From: Candidatus Moraniibacteriota bacterium
GTDB taxonomy: Bacteria; Patescibacteriota; Minisyncoccia; Moranbacterales; GCA-2747515
Assembly: GCA_018401135.1 (NCBI GenBank)
Contig: JAGYLL010000006.1
Coordinates: 1-33,786, forward strand
Direction: 5' to 3'
Length of the DNA stretch: 33,786 nucleotides
Positions 18,744 to 26,484 of the stretch are shown here, in pieces. Position numbers and translations under genes: made by a program. Position 1 is the first letter of the stretch. The number at the start of each line of letters is the position of its first letter. Below the pieces are notes generated by a model that was given only the letters and a program-made list of their open reading frames with translations, ran no database searches and was not told the DNA's origin.

Positions 18744-19307
18744 CTAAAATTCTACTTTGACAGGATTTTTTGCACTTTCTTTTTCTGATTCATCAAGTTC
18801 AAAAAATTCTCGAACAGAGAAATTAAATACACCAGCTATAATATTTGTAGGCACTGTTTCTATTTTTGTATTGTAGTCTCTCACATTACCATTATAAAAA
18901 CGTCTTGATGCTTGTACTTTATTCTCTGTATCCGTTAATTCTCTTTGAAGTTCAAGGAAGTTTTCATTTGCCTTAAGATCGGGATAATTTTCAGAAACGG
19001 CAAAAAGACTTTTCAATGTTTCAGAAAGAAAATTTTCAGCCTGTGCTTTTTCTTGAGGAGCTTGTGCTTGCATAGCTTTTGTTCGAGCCTCTGTAACATT
19101 TTGAAATGTTTCTTTTTCATGAGAAGCATACCCCTTTACGGTATTTACCAAGTTTGGTATCAAATCATACCTGCGTTTGAGTTGCACATCGATATCACTC
19201 CATGCTTCTTCTACACGATTTTTAAACATGATAAGACTGTTATACGTAAGAATAGCCCAAACAACAACGAAACCTCCGATAATAAGTATTATAATTCCTA
19301 AAGACAT
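18744..19307 (-). CDS. lemA: LemA family protein
   Basis: 187 aa; [60 protein letters not shown]. Confidence 0.97.
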   Translation of the reverse strand: MSLGIIILIIGGFVVVWAILTYNSLIMFKNRVEEAWSDIDVQLKRRYDLIPNLVNTVKGYASHEKETFQNVTEARTKAMQAQAPQEKAQAENFLSETLKSLFAVSENYPDLKANENFLELQRELTDTENKVQASRRFYNGNVRDYNTKIETVPTNIIAGVFNFSVREFFELDESEKESAKNPVKVEF

Positions 19308-19456
19308 ATATTTTCTACGTTAAATCTATTAATGTATCTTTTATCAGATTAGCAACTTTTATCTATTTTGACAAGAACTTTTTTCTCTTTTTTTCTCCAT
19401 ATTTTTTATACACATATATCTATAAAAAACATCAGTTTCTTATGAAAAAATTTATA

Positions 19457-19486
19457 TTGATTTCTCTTGTCTGTATGGTGTATACT
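19457..19486 (+). promoter_or_regulatory. Promoter for DUF212 gene
   Basis: TTGATT (19457-19462), 18-bp spacer, TATACT (19481-19486). Confidence 0.5.
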
Positions 19487-19516
19487 AGAAAATAATAATT
19501 ATATTTTTTAGTATAT

Positions 19517-19960
19517 ATGTCTTTTCTCGAATCATGGGCGGTATTTCTCATACCAATTATTGTAGGAACTCTAGCGCAAGGAGTAAAATTCACCCTTTAT
19601 TCACTCAAACACGGATGGAATCCTCATTATGCACTTACGCATGGACATATGCCCAGTGCTCACACTGCTTTTATAACCTCTCTCGTAACGTCTGTTGCTT
19701 GGTATGAAGGACTAGATTCAGGTGCTTTCGCTGTTTCTATTATTCTTGCCATCATTGTTATCGATGACGCCGTGAGACTTCGTATGTATATGGGAGACCA
19801 AGGTCGATACCTGAATATGCTTATTCGTCAACTCGAGGTTAATGAAGAAAAATTTCCTCGTCTTAAGGAACGCATAGGTCATCGTATTAATGAAGTTATC
19901 GCTGGAGCTCTTTTTGGATTTTTCTTTTCTCTTCTTTTTGCTTACTTTTGGCCTTTTTAA
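19517..19960 (+). CDS. DUF212/YuiD-like divergent PAP2-family membrane protein
   Basis: 147 aa; AQGVKFTLYSLKH, GHMPSAHTAFITSLVTSVAWYEG, VIDDAVRLRMYMGDQGRYLN, HRINEVIAGALFG. Confidence 0.9.
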   Translation: MSFLESWAVFLIPIIVGTLAQGVKFTLYSLKHGWNPHYALTHGHMPSAHTAFITSLVTSVAWYEGLDSGAFAVSIILAIIVIDDAVRLRMYMGDQGRYLNMLIRQLEVNEEKFPRLKERIGHRINEVIAGALFGFFFSLLFAYFWPF

Positions 19961-19962
19961 TT

Positions 19963-20886
19963 TTATTTTTCCAGTAAACCATACCTTTCCAATAATCCAA
20001 CAGGGAGACAATCATCTGTTGGTGTATTAAACCTCCACCGATCAATGTCACTTTCAGAGAGAAGAGGATCTTTTACTCCTTGCTTCCCAACAATCCATTC
20101 TCCGATTGGAAGAGAACTATTTTGCAAAACTTCTCTATGATATTGTTCGGTATCAATAAAAACCCTACTTATTTCTCCGAGTTGTATTCCATGATTAATA
20201 TATACATGCTTTTCACATTCTCTCGAATTGCACTCTGATGGAAAAGAAGATATTTTTTCATCAGCAATAATCATTTCAAGAAGAATGTCGTCACGACGTA
20301 AATATTCAACAAAAGACCCTCCGACCGATGCTGAAAGATACGGTGAAAACTCCATAAATCGTGATCCCGCATGTTTTATTTCTAATCGCTCCTGTCTACA
20401 ATGCCTTTGGATAAATTCAATAACATTACGATTACTTTTTTCCCCAACCACCCTAGAAATTGCCTCTTTATTATCTGTTATCCGCTCCAAAATTTTTTCT
20501 AAAGAAAGATTTTTTGTCGCTTCATCCCAAGATACTAGATCTTCATCTTCAGCATAATCAAGGAAAAACTCTCTCACCCTCTTTTCGGATAATTCTCTAT
20601 CGAAATCTTCTAAATGATTATTTTCAACAGAATGTTCTCCTTCATTTAATGCACGAAGAAAAATATCTCTGGCTATTTTTCTGTAGTAGCGAACTTTTCT
20701 CCCCTTTCTATCTCTACTTGCACTCTCTACCATTTTTTCTCGCCTCTCCTCGCTAAAGAGTTTATTACATACTTCTTGCATTTCTTTCGTATCTTTACAA
20801 CGAAGAAGTTGCTGCTGGAGAATCCTTCCATCTTCGGTAGTAATACTCTCTTTTTCAAGAGAGGTCATTTTTTCAAAAAAATTCAT
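19963..20886 (-). CDS. Hypothetical protein, possibly ADP-ribosyltransferase-like C-terminal half
   Basis: 307 aa; ATGA overlap with murE stop; C-terminal SPYLSASVGGSFVEY...SRECEKHVYI with S-x-S and E-x-E about 37 residues apart. Confidence 0.6.
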   Translation of the reverse strand: MNFFEKMTSLEKESITTEDGRILQQQLLRCKDTKEMQEVCNKLFSEERREKMVESASRDRKGRKVRYYRKIARDIFLRALNEGEHSVENNHLEDFDRELSEKRVREFFLDYAEDEDLVSWDEATKNLSLEKILERITDNKEAISRVVGEKSNRNVIEFIQRHCRQERLEIKHAGSRFMEFSPYLSASVGGSFVEYLRRDDILLEMIIADEKISSFPSECNSRECEKHVYINHGIQLGEISRVFIDTEQYHREVLQNSSLPIGEWIVGKQGVKDPLLSESDIDRWRFNTPTDDCLPVGLLERYGLLEK

Positions 20887-22148
20887 ATCTCTTCTAATAA
20901 CTCTTTAATAACTTTTTTATCATTCCATGGAAGCATTTTTCCTTTCTCAAAAATTGTTTCTTCTGCACCTTTTCCTGTAACTACAACAATGTCCCCTTTT
21001 TGAGCTATACTCAAAGCTTTTTTCAAGGCTTCTCGACGATCAAAGATACGGAAATATTCAACGTTTTTTTCTTTCTTCTTAATACCTTTTTCGATTTCAT
21101 CAAGTATACGATTTGGGTCTTCCCAGTAAGGATCTTCATTGGTAAGAATAATAACGTCTGCATACCTATCTACAATATTTCCCATTAAAGGTCGTTTTCC
21201 TCTATCACGATCACCACAAGCACCAAAGACAGCAATTATCTTTCCTTCTTTTTTTGTTTGAGAAATAAAGGTATATACTGTTTTGAGCGCTTCTGGTGTA
21301 ACGGCATAATCAATTATTATAGTAAAACCCCTTTGATGAGAAATATATTCCATTCTTCCTGGTATGGTTTGTATTTTTGAAAGTGCCTTTCTGCTAATCC
21401 TTTTATCTATTTCCAAGACGTGAGCAACGGCAAGTGTTGCGAGAGCATTTTCTATATTAAACTCTCCGGGAAGAGAAAGGGAGAAATCTTCTTTCTCAAA
21501 AATAAATGTTGATCCACAAAGGTTTGATTGAACATTTTTTACACAAAAATACTTAACATTTTTTTCTTTATTTGTACAAGAAAGTCCGTAAAGTATTTTT
21601 TGCTTTGCCCCAACAGAAAGAAACTCTTGATAAGAAGGGAGTTTTTCATTGACAATAATGGTATTTGCTTTTTCGAAAAGTTTTCGCTTTGCTTTTCGAT
21701 ATCGATGCATTGTTTTATGATAATCTAAATGCTCGCGTGTGATATTGGTAAGAACAGCTATATCAAAATGTATCCCCCAAAGCCTATTTTGATCCAAAGC
21801 GTGAGAAGATACTTCCAAAATAGCATATTCACAGCCATTTTGAACAGCTTTTTGCAAAAATCCTTGTACAAAAAAAGAAGAGAGAGTTGTATATTTTGTT
21901 GTATTTATTGTCTCTTTTCCATTTATACAAAAATTGATAGTTGAGGCAAGTGCTACAGAATATCCCGCTTCACTCAAAACCTTTTCTATCATATTTGCTG
22001 TTGTTGTTTTACCATCAGTTCCCGTAATTCCTATAATTTTGAGTTTTTTTGCAGGAAATCCAAACCAAAAACAAGAAATGACCGCTTGGATAAGATGGTA
22101 AATATTCTTATACGATTGGGGAATGCTTTTTTTCAAATAATGAAACAT
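20883..22148 (-). CDS. murE: MurE-like Mur ligase (short N-terminus)
   Basis: 421 aa; IIGITGTDGKTTTANMIEKVL, YAILEVSSHALDQNR, NITREHLDYHKTMHRYRKAK, GRMEYI, FGACGDRDRGKRPLMG, LTNEDPYWEDPNRI. Confidence 0.88.
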   Translation of the reverse strand: MFHYLKKSIPQSYKNIYHLIQAVISCFWFGFPAKKLKIIGITGTDGKTTTANMIEKVLSEAGYSVALASTINFCINGKETINTTKYTTLSSFFVQGFLQKAVQNGCEYAILEVSSHALDQNRLWGIHFDIAVLTNITREHLDYHKTMHRYRKAKRKLFEKANTIIVNEKLPSYQEFLSVGAKQKILYGLSCTNKEKNVKYFCVKNVQSNLCGSTFIFEKEDFSLSLPGEFNIENALATLAVAHVLEIDKRISRKALSKIQTIPGRMEYISHQRGFTIIIDYAVTPEALKTVYTFISQTKKEGKIIAVFGACGDRDRGKRPLMGNIVDRYADVIILTNEDPYWEDPNRILDEIEKGIKKKEKNVEYFRIFDRREALKKALSIAQKGDIVVVTGKGAEETIFEKGKMLPWNDKKVIKELLEEI

Positions 22149-22149
22149 A

Positions 22150-23148
22150 TTATTTTCCTATGTGACGAAGCTTTCTTGCTATTTTATAGAGAAAATACCG
22201 CTTTGAATTAAGAATAATATCATACGTTCCAGGAAATTGTATACTTTCTGTTTTTGGGCAAAAAGAGGTTTTAAATCGGGTTATTCCCTCCCAATCTCCC
22301 CCCTCTTTATTCTGAGTGTCCTTCTCTTCACGTGAGAGAGAGACTCCTCCAAAATCATACCACATACATCCCCGTTTTTTCATATCTTGAATAGCCTGCC
22401 AATGAAGTAAAAAAGGTGCCATACAATTTCTTTGTTCGTCAGAAGATCCCCCGTGAAGATATATCGCGCAATCTTTTTGTATCATTATCATATTAATAGC
22501 AAGTACCGCATCTTCTCGTAAAGCTACATAGAGTTGTAATTTTTTCTCATCAAAAACAGTAAACATTTTTCTATAATATTCAAAGGAATGTGTTTTTATG
22601 TTTGCACGCTTGGCAGTAGCTTGGATAAGTTCAAAAAAAATCTTTTGATATTTTTCTTCTCTTGTTGCCACTATATGTACACCTTTTTTTTGTGCCAATC
22701 GAATATTGTAGCGAGTTTTTGTTTTCATAGAAGAAAGGAGTTGTTCTTCCGGTTGAGAAATATCCATAACAAGTATTTCTTGTGGTTGTATATTTTTTGG
22801 AGCAGGGACAAGACTTGCTTCTTGGGGGAGTTTTTCTTGTATTTCTTTAAAGATTTTTTTGTTCTCAGGTTCGATTCTTAGCCAAAAACATCCTCTTCCC
22901 TGAACTTCTTTTAAAAGATTGTGCATTTCTTCTTTTTGAAATGTTTCTTTGGATGAAACTTGTACTCTAGGTCCTCTTGGACAATAGGCATATTTTCCAA
23001 CCAAAGGAATCTCTTGTTCTATGCACAAACCCAAAATATGTTTATCTCCAAAACGAAACGTGTCATTCCCTACTTTATTTTGAAATTGTTCCCATTCAAA
23101 AGATTGTAAAAGCTGTTGCTCTCCTTTATACGTTTCTTTCATACACAC
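22150..23148 (-). CDS. FemX/FemAB-family peptidoglycan bridge aminoacyltransferase
   Basis: 332 aa; SFEWEQFQNKVG, KTRYNIRLAQKKGV, AINMIMIQKDCAIYLHGGSSDEQRNCMAPFLLHWQAIQDMKKRGCMWYDFGGVS. Confidence 0.88.
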   Translation of the reverse strand: MCMKETYKGEQQLLQSFEWEQFQNKVGNDTFRFGDKHILGLCIEQEIPLVGKYAYCPRGPRVQVSSKETFQKEEMHNLLKEVQGRGCFWLRIEPENKKIFKEIQEKLPQEASLVPAPKNIQPQEILVMDISQPEEQLLSSMKTKTRYNIRLAQKKGVHIVATREEKYQKIFFELIQATAKRANIKTHSFEYYRKMFTVFDEKKLQLYVALREDAVLAINMIMIQKDCAIYLHGGSSDEQRNCMAPFLLHWQAIQDMKKRGCMWYDFGGVSLSREEKDTQNKEGGDWEGITRFKTSFCPKTESIQFPGTYDIILNSKRYFLYKIARKLRHIGK

Positions 23149-23151
23149 ATT

Positions 23152-23724
23152 TTATTTTTTACCTAATTCTTTAAGTGCTCGTTTTATCCTCTGTCCAATA
23201 TCTATAATATCTTCTGGGACCACTTTCAAAACATCTCGTACGTCTGAGAGAGAATACCCCATAGAAACAAGTGCCTCGATAACATCTCCATCTCTTAGTG
23301 TTTTTTCTTTTGCCATACTTCCAATATCAGCGACTTTATTTTTTAACTCCAAAATGACACGGCTCGCGATTTTCTTGCCAATTCCAGGTACTCGTGTAAG
23401 TATGGAGCTATCTTCATTGAGAATGGCCGTTTGTATTGTTGTAACATCCGTGAGAGAAAGAATAGACAACGCTGCTTTTGGACCAATACCTGAAACACCA
23501 ATAAGAAGCTCAAAGAGTGCAAGTTCTTCCTCTTCAAGAAATCCATAGAGAGCAAAAATATCTTCTCGAACATGTGTGTGAATATGTAGAAAAACTTCCT
23601 GAAGTGAAGCTATTTTACCGAGAGTATACGTTGTTACAAAAACTTTATATCCCACGCCCTGTATACCTATAATGACGGATTGTGGACGAAGAAATAAAAT
23701 CTTACCAGAAAGAGTTGCTATCAT
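23152..23724 (-). CDS. ruvA: Holliday junction branch migration protein RuvA
   Basis: 190 aa; MIATLSGKILFLRPQSVIIGIQGVGYKV, LLIGVSGIGPKAALSILS, LTRVPGIGKKIASRVILELK, EALVSMGYS. Confidence 0.97.
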   Translation of the reverse strand: MIATLSGKILFLRPQSVIIGIQGVGYKVFVTTYTLGKIASLQEVFLHIHTHVREDIFALYGFLEEEELALFELLIGVSGIGPKAALSILSLTDVTTIQTAILNEDSSILTRVPGIGKKIASRVILELKNKVADIGSMAKEKTLRDGDVIEALVSMGYSLSDVRDVLKVVPEDIIDIGQRIKRALKELGKK

Positions 23725-23829
23725 AAAAAAAATTATTATTACTTCTTTTATAATAGCACTACTTTACCCCTCTTGCCAAAAAACACTAACCGTGCTACAA
23801 AGAATTGTATTCCTCTAAATGTCATACCT

Positions 23830-24108
23830 ATGCCAATCAAAGAATCTGCCAAAAAGTATATGCGAGTGAGTGATCGAAAAGCTCAACACAATAAACAAGT
23901 TGTTGGAATTTTTCGAAATGCTATCAAAAAAACTCGAGAATTCATCGCTACAAAAGACGTGGCGAGTGCTCAAGAATGGCTTAAAAGAGCTATTAAAGGC
24001 TTGGATAAAGCCTCTCAAAAAAAGATTATCAAAAAAAACACTGCGGCGAGAAGAAAGTCTCGTCTCAACAGTGCTGTGAAAAGTCTTGCTCTTAAAAGCG
24101 AGAAATAG
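23830..24108 (+). CDS. rpsT: 30S ribosomal protein S20
   Basis: MPIKESAKKYMRVSDRKAQHNKQ... KGLDKASQKKIIKKNTAARRKSRLNSAVKSL; start moved to the internal ATG at 23830 from family knowledge. Confidence 0.9.
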   Translation: MPIKESAKKYMRVSDRKAQHNKQVVGIFRNAIKKTREFIATKDVASAQEWLKRAIKGLDKASQKKIIKKNTAARRKSRLNSAVKSLALKSEK

Positions 24109-24129
24109 AAAATCTTCTATACAAAAGAA

Positions 24130-24154
24130 AAAATCGCTTTGTTTGAAGCGATTT
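24130..24154 (+). terminator. Intrinsic terminator (bidirectional)
   Basis: AAATCGCTT-TGTTTG-AAGCGATTT followed by TTTT. Confidence 0.85.
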
Positions 24155-24217
24155 TTTTGTTTCTTGGACACTCCTTATTACGCATGAAAAATAAACTCTT
24201 CTACAGCAAAATCTGGA

Positions 24218-25147
24218 TCAATTTTTCCGGTTTTTAGCAATATCTAGACGAGAGAGAGTGTTATCATATTCTTTGCTCCTTTCAAGAGAAATATTTGACG
24301 CATTTTTTATAATTTTTTCTACGACGAAAGGATTCATTTTTGCCTGAGAAGCAATTTCATTGACATTGTGTATATGTTTCTCTTCACGAAGAGAGAGTAC
24401 TTTTATTGCTGATCGAACAGCAAAAGCAAACATAGGAAGAAGATATGATGAATTTTCTCCTTGCCGATATTGATCTCTTACAAGAAAAAGAGATTGGGAA
24501 ATATTTTTAGATCCTAAGGTATCGAGAAGAGTAAATATAATGGAATCTCCTGTTTCTCTTATTAAATTTTCTACATCTTTTTTTGTAATTTTTCCCTTCT
24601 CTTGAGAACCAAAGAATAATTTCTCTGCCTCATTAGTAAATCGAAAGAGATCTCCCTGGGTTCTTTTTACCACCTCATCTACAGCATTTTCTTCAAAAAC
24701 TACTTCTGGATATGTTTTTTGTATATAGAGTTCTATCCACTGTTTCAAAGAAGCTCCTTTGAGAAGTTGAAATTCTTCTTTTTTCTGAGATTTTTTTGTT
24801 AATTCCTTATACAATCGAAGACGTTTGTCTACATTTCCCGCGCTAACAACGACACAAACATCATCCGAGTCAAATGTCATTTCTTTTATGTACTCCACTA
24901 TCTCATCAGACTTTTCTTTTTTAAGAGAAAATAAACCAGAAATTTGAACAAAGATACGAGAAGAAAAAAGATTGCCTCCTCGAATTCCCTCCAAAAAAGC
25001 AAAAACTTTTTTATGTTCTTCTATTTCTTCTATGTCTATTTTTCTCAACTCAGCTTTTTCTTTTTTTTCAGAGAAAAACTGCTTTCTTTGAGAAAGCAGT
25101 TTTTCATGTACTCTATACATATCTTCTCCATAAAGAAAAACGAGCAT
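24218..25147 (-). CDS. holA: DNA polymerase III delta subunit
   Basis: 309 aa; MLVFLYGEDMYRVHEKL, FTNEAEKLFFGSQEKGKITKKDVENLI, IIFTLLDTLGSKNISQSLFLVRD. Confidence 0.88.
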   Translation of the reverse strand: MLVFLYGEDMYRVHEKLLSQRKQFFSEKKEKAELRKIDIEEIEEHKKVFAFLEGIRGGNLFSSRIFVQISGLFSLKKEKSDEIVEYIKEMTFDSDDVCVVVSAGNVDKRLRLYKELTKKSQKKEEFQLLKGASLKQWIELYIQKTYPEVVFEENAVDEVVKRTQGDLFRFTNEAEKLFFGSQEKGKITKKDVENLIRETGDSIIFTLLDTLGSKNISQSLFLVRDQYRQGENSSYLLPMFAFAVRSAIKVLSLREEKHIHNVNEIASQAKMNPFVVEKIIKNASNISLERSKEYDNTLSRLDIAKNRKN

Positions 25148-25153
25148 ACATTT

Positions 25154-26422
25154 TTATTCTTCTTCACGAACATTATCTTCACTACCATCTTCAACTTTCT
25201 CCCCAGCACCCTCTTCCAATGGAGTCCAGCGAATAGTTTGTCCTGGCTCAAGAACCTCTACCCATACTTGTCCGACAACAAACACTATTTCTTTTCCAGC
25301 TTCATCATAAAAATACAATTTACTTGCAATATCTTCCTTATTTTTCTTCCAATTTCCTCGATATTCCTTCCCGTTCATATAATAATATGCCTGTCCACTA
25401 TCTACGGTATCAAACCATGGATCGCCAAGCTCTAGATTATTATATCTCCCGACACCAGAGCCAATACCAGCTTCTTCATCATCAGGAACTAAGTCCCATG
25501 GACTCTCTACCCCACGAGAAGCATAGTCTATAGAAAGATTGATTTGTTCTGATTTTGCTACCAAAACAACGACATTTTTTGGAGCGATACGCTCTCCATT
25601 ATTTCGATCTTTATCCGAGATATCATCCCAAAAACGAATATAGGAGTTTGTTTCTTTGTCATATTCATATTCCACATCATAAGGATTTGCAAAAGCTACG
25701 CGAAGCGTTCCTCCCCCTGGACGATCAGAAAGTGGTGCGTCTGTTTGGAAAGGGTATCCTTCAAATGTCGTCTCTTGTCTGTATCCTAAATCTTCTACTG
25801 CCTGGAGAATGCTTTCTCTTTTCATATGACCAGAATCTTCCATTCGCATAATGGGATCACTTTGCCAATTCCAACGATCACAATATTTTCCAGAGTACAC
25901 AAGACAATCAATATTATCAATAACATCTTTTTTGAGAAGCTCTAAAGCAAACACCGAACCTCCCCAATGAGCAAAGACAGCATCTAAACCTCGAGCAATA
26001 TGGATATAGTCGTGCCGAGAGCTTCTCATAGCACCAACTTCATCAGGAATTTCACACTGATAGACTCCCATAAGACGAGTTACGCTTGAAGTATAGGCTG
26101 GCATTTCAAAAACCATATCTGCCTGAGAAAACCCCGCTGCAGGACGTGCTTGTTTGTCTGCTGGTTGCATAACAGCTATTGGTCTCTTATTCCAATTTGC
26201 ACACTCTTTTCCCGAAAGCCCACTTCGATTTCCATCAACAAGTCTACTTGAAATTTCTGAGGGCTGTTCTACTTGTCTGCGAATTTCATCTACACGACTA
26301 GCACGAATTTTATCTTTGAAATAAAAGAAATAACTCAGAAGAAAAACAAGAAAGATCAAAAAAAGCAACAGGAAAAGCATCTGTTTTTTATCTTTCATTA
26401 TATTTTTTAATAATTCTTGCAT
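25154..26422 (-). CDS. DUF3048 (YerB-like) membrane-anchored protein
   Basis: 422 aa; N-terminal TM; NKRPIAVMQPADKQARPAAGFSQADMVFEMPA..TRLMGVYQCEIPDEVGAMRSSRHDYIHIARGLDAVFAHWGGS. Confidence 0.9.
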   Translation of the reverse strand: MQELLKNIMKDKKQMLFLLLFLIFLVFLLSYFFYFKDKIRASRVDEIRRQVEQPSEISSRLVDGNRSGLSGKECANWNKRPIAVMQPADKQARPAAGFSQADMVFEMPAYTSSVTRLMGVYQCEIPDEVGAMRSSRHDYIHIARGLDAVFAHWGGSVFALELLKKDVIDNIDCLVYSGKYCDRWNWQSDPIMRMEDSGHMKRESILQAVEDLGYRQETTFEGYPFQTDAPLSDRPGGGTLRVAFANPYDVEYEYDKETNSYIRFWDDISDKDRNNGERIAPKNVVVLVAKSEQINLSIDYASRGVESPWDLVPDDEEAGIGSGVGRYNNLELGDPWFDTVDSGQAYYYMNGKEYRGNWKKNKEDIASKLYFYDEAGKEIVFVVGQVWVEVLEPGQTIRWTPLEEGAGEKVEDGSEDNVREEE

Positions 26423-26484
26423 ATATTTTTACCTATTTTTTATTTTTTAAGTATACACTTTCTTATTATTTTTTACAACATTCT

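Noticed and set aside
23773-23829. N-terminal extension of S20 in the ORF track
   Set aside because: S20 family proteins begin MP-x-x-x-S-A-K-K; the internal ATG at 23830 gives exactly this.
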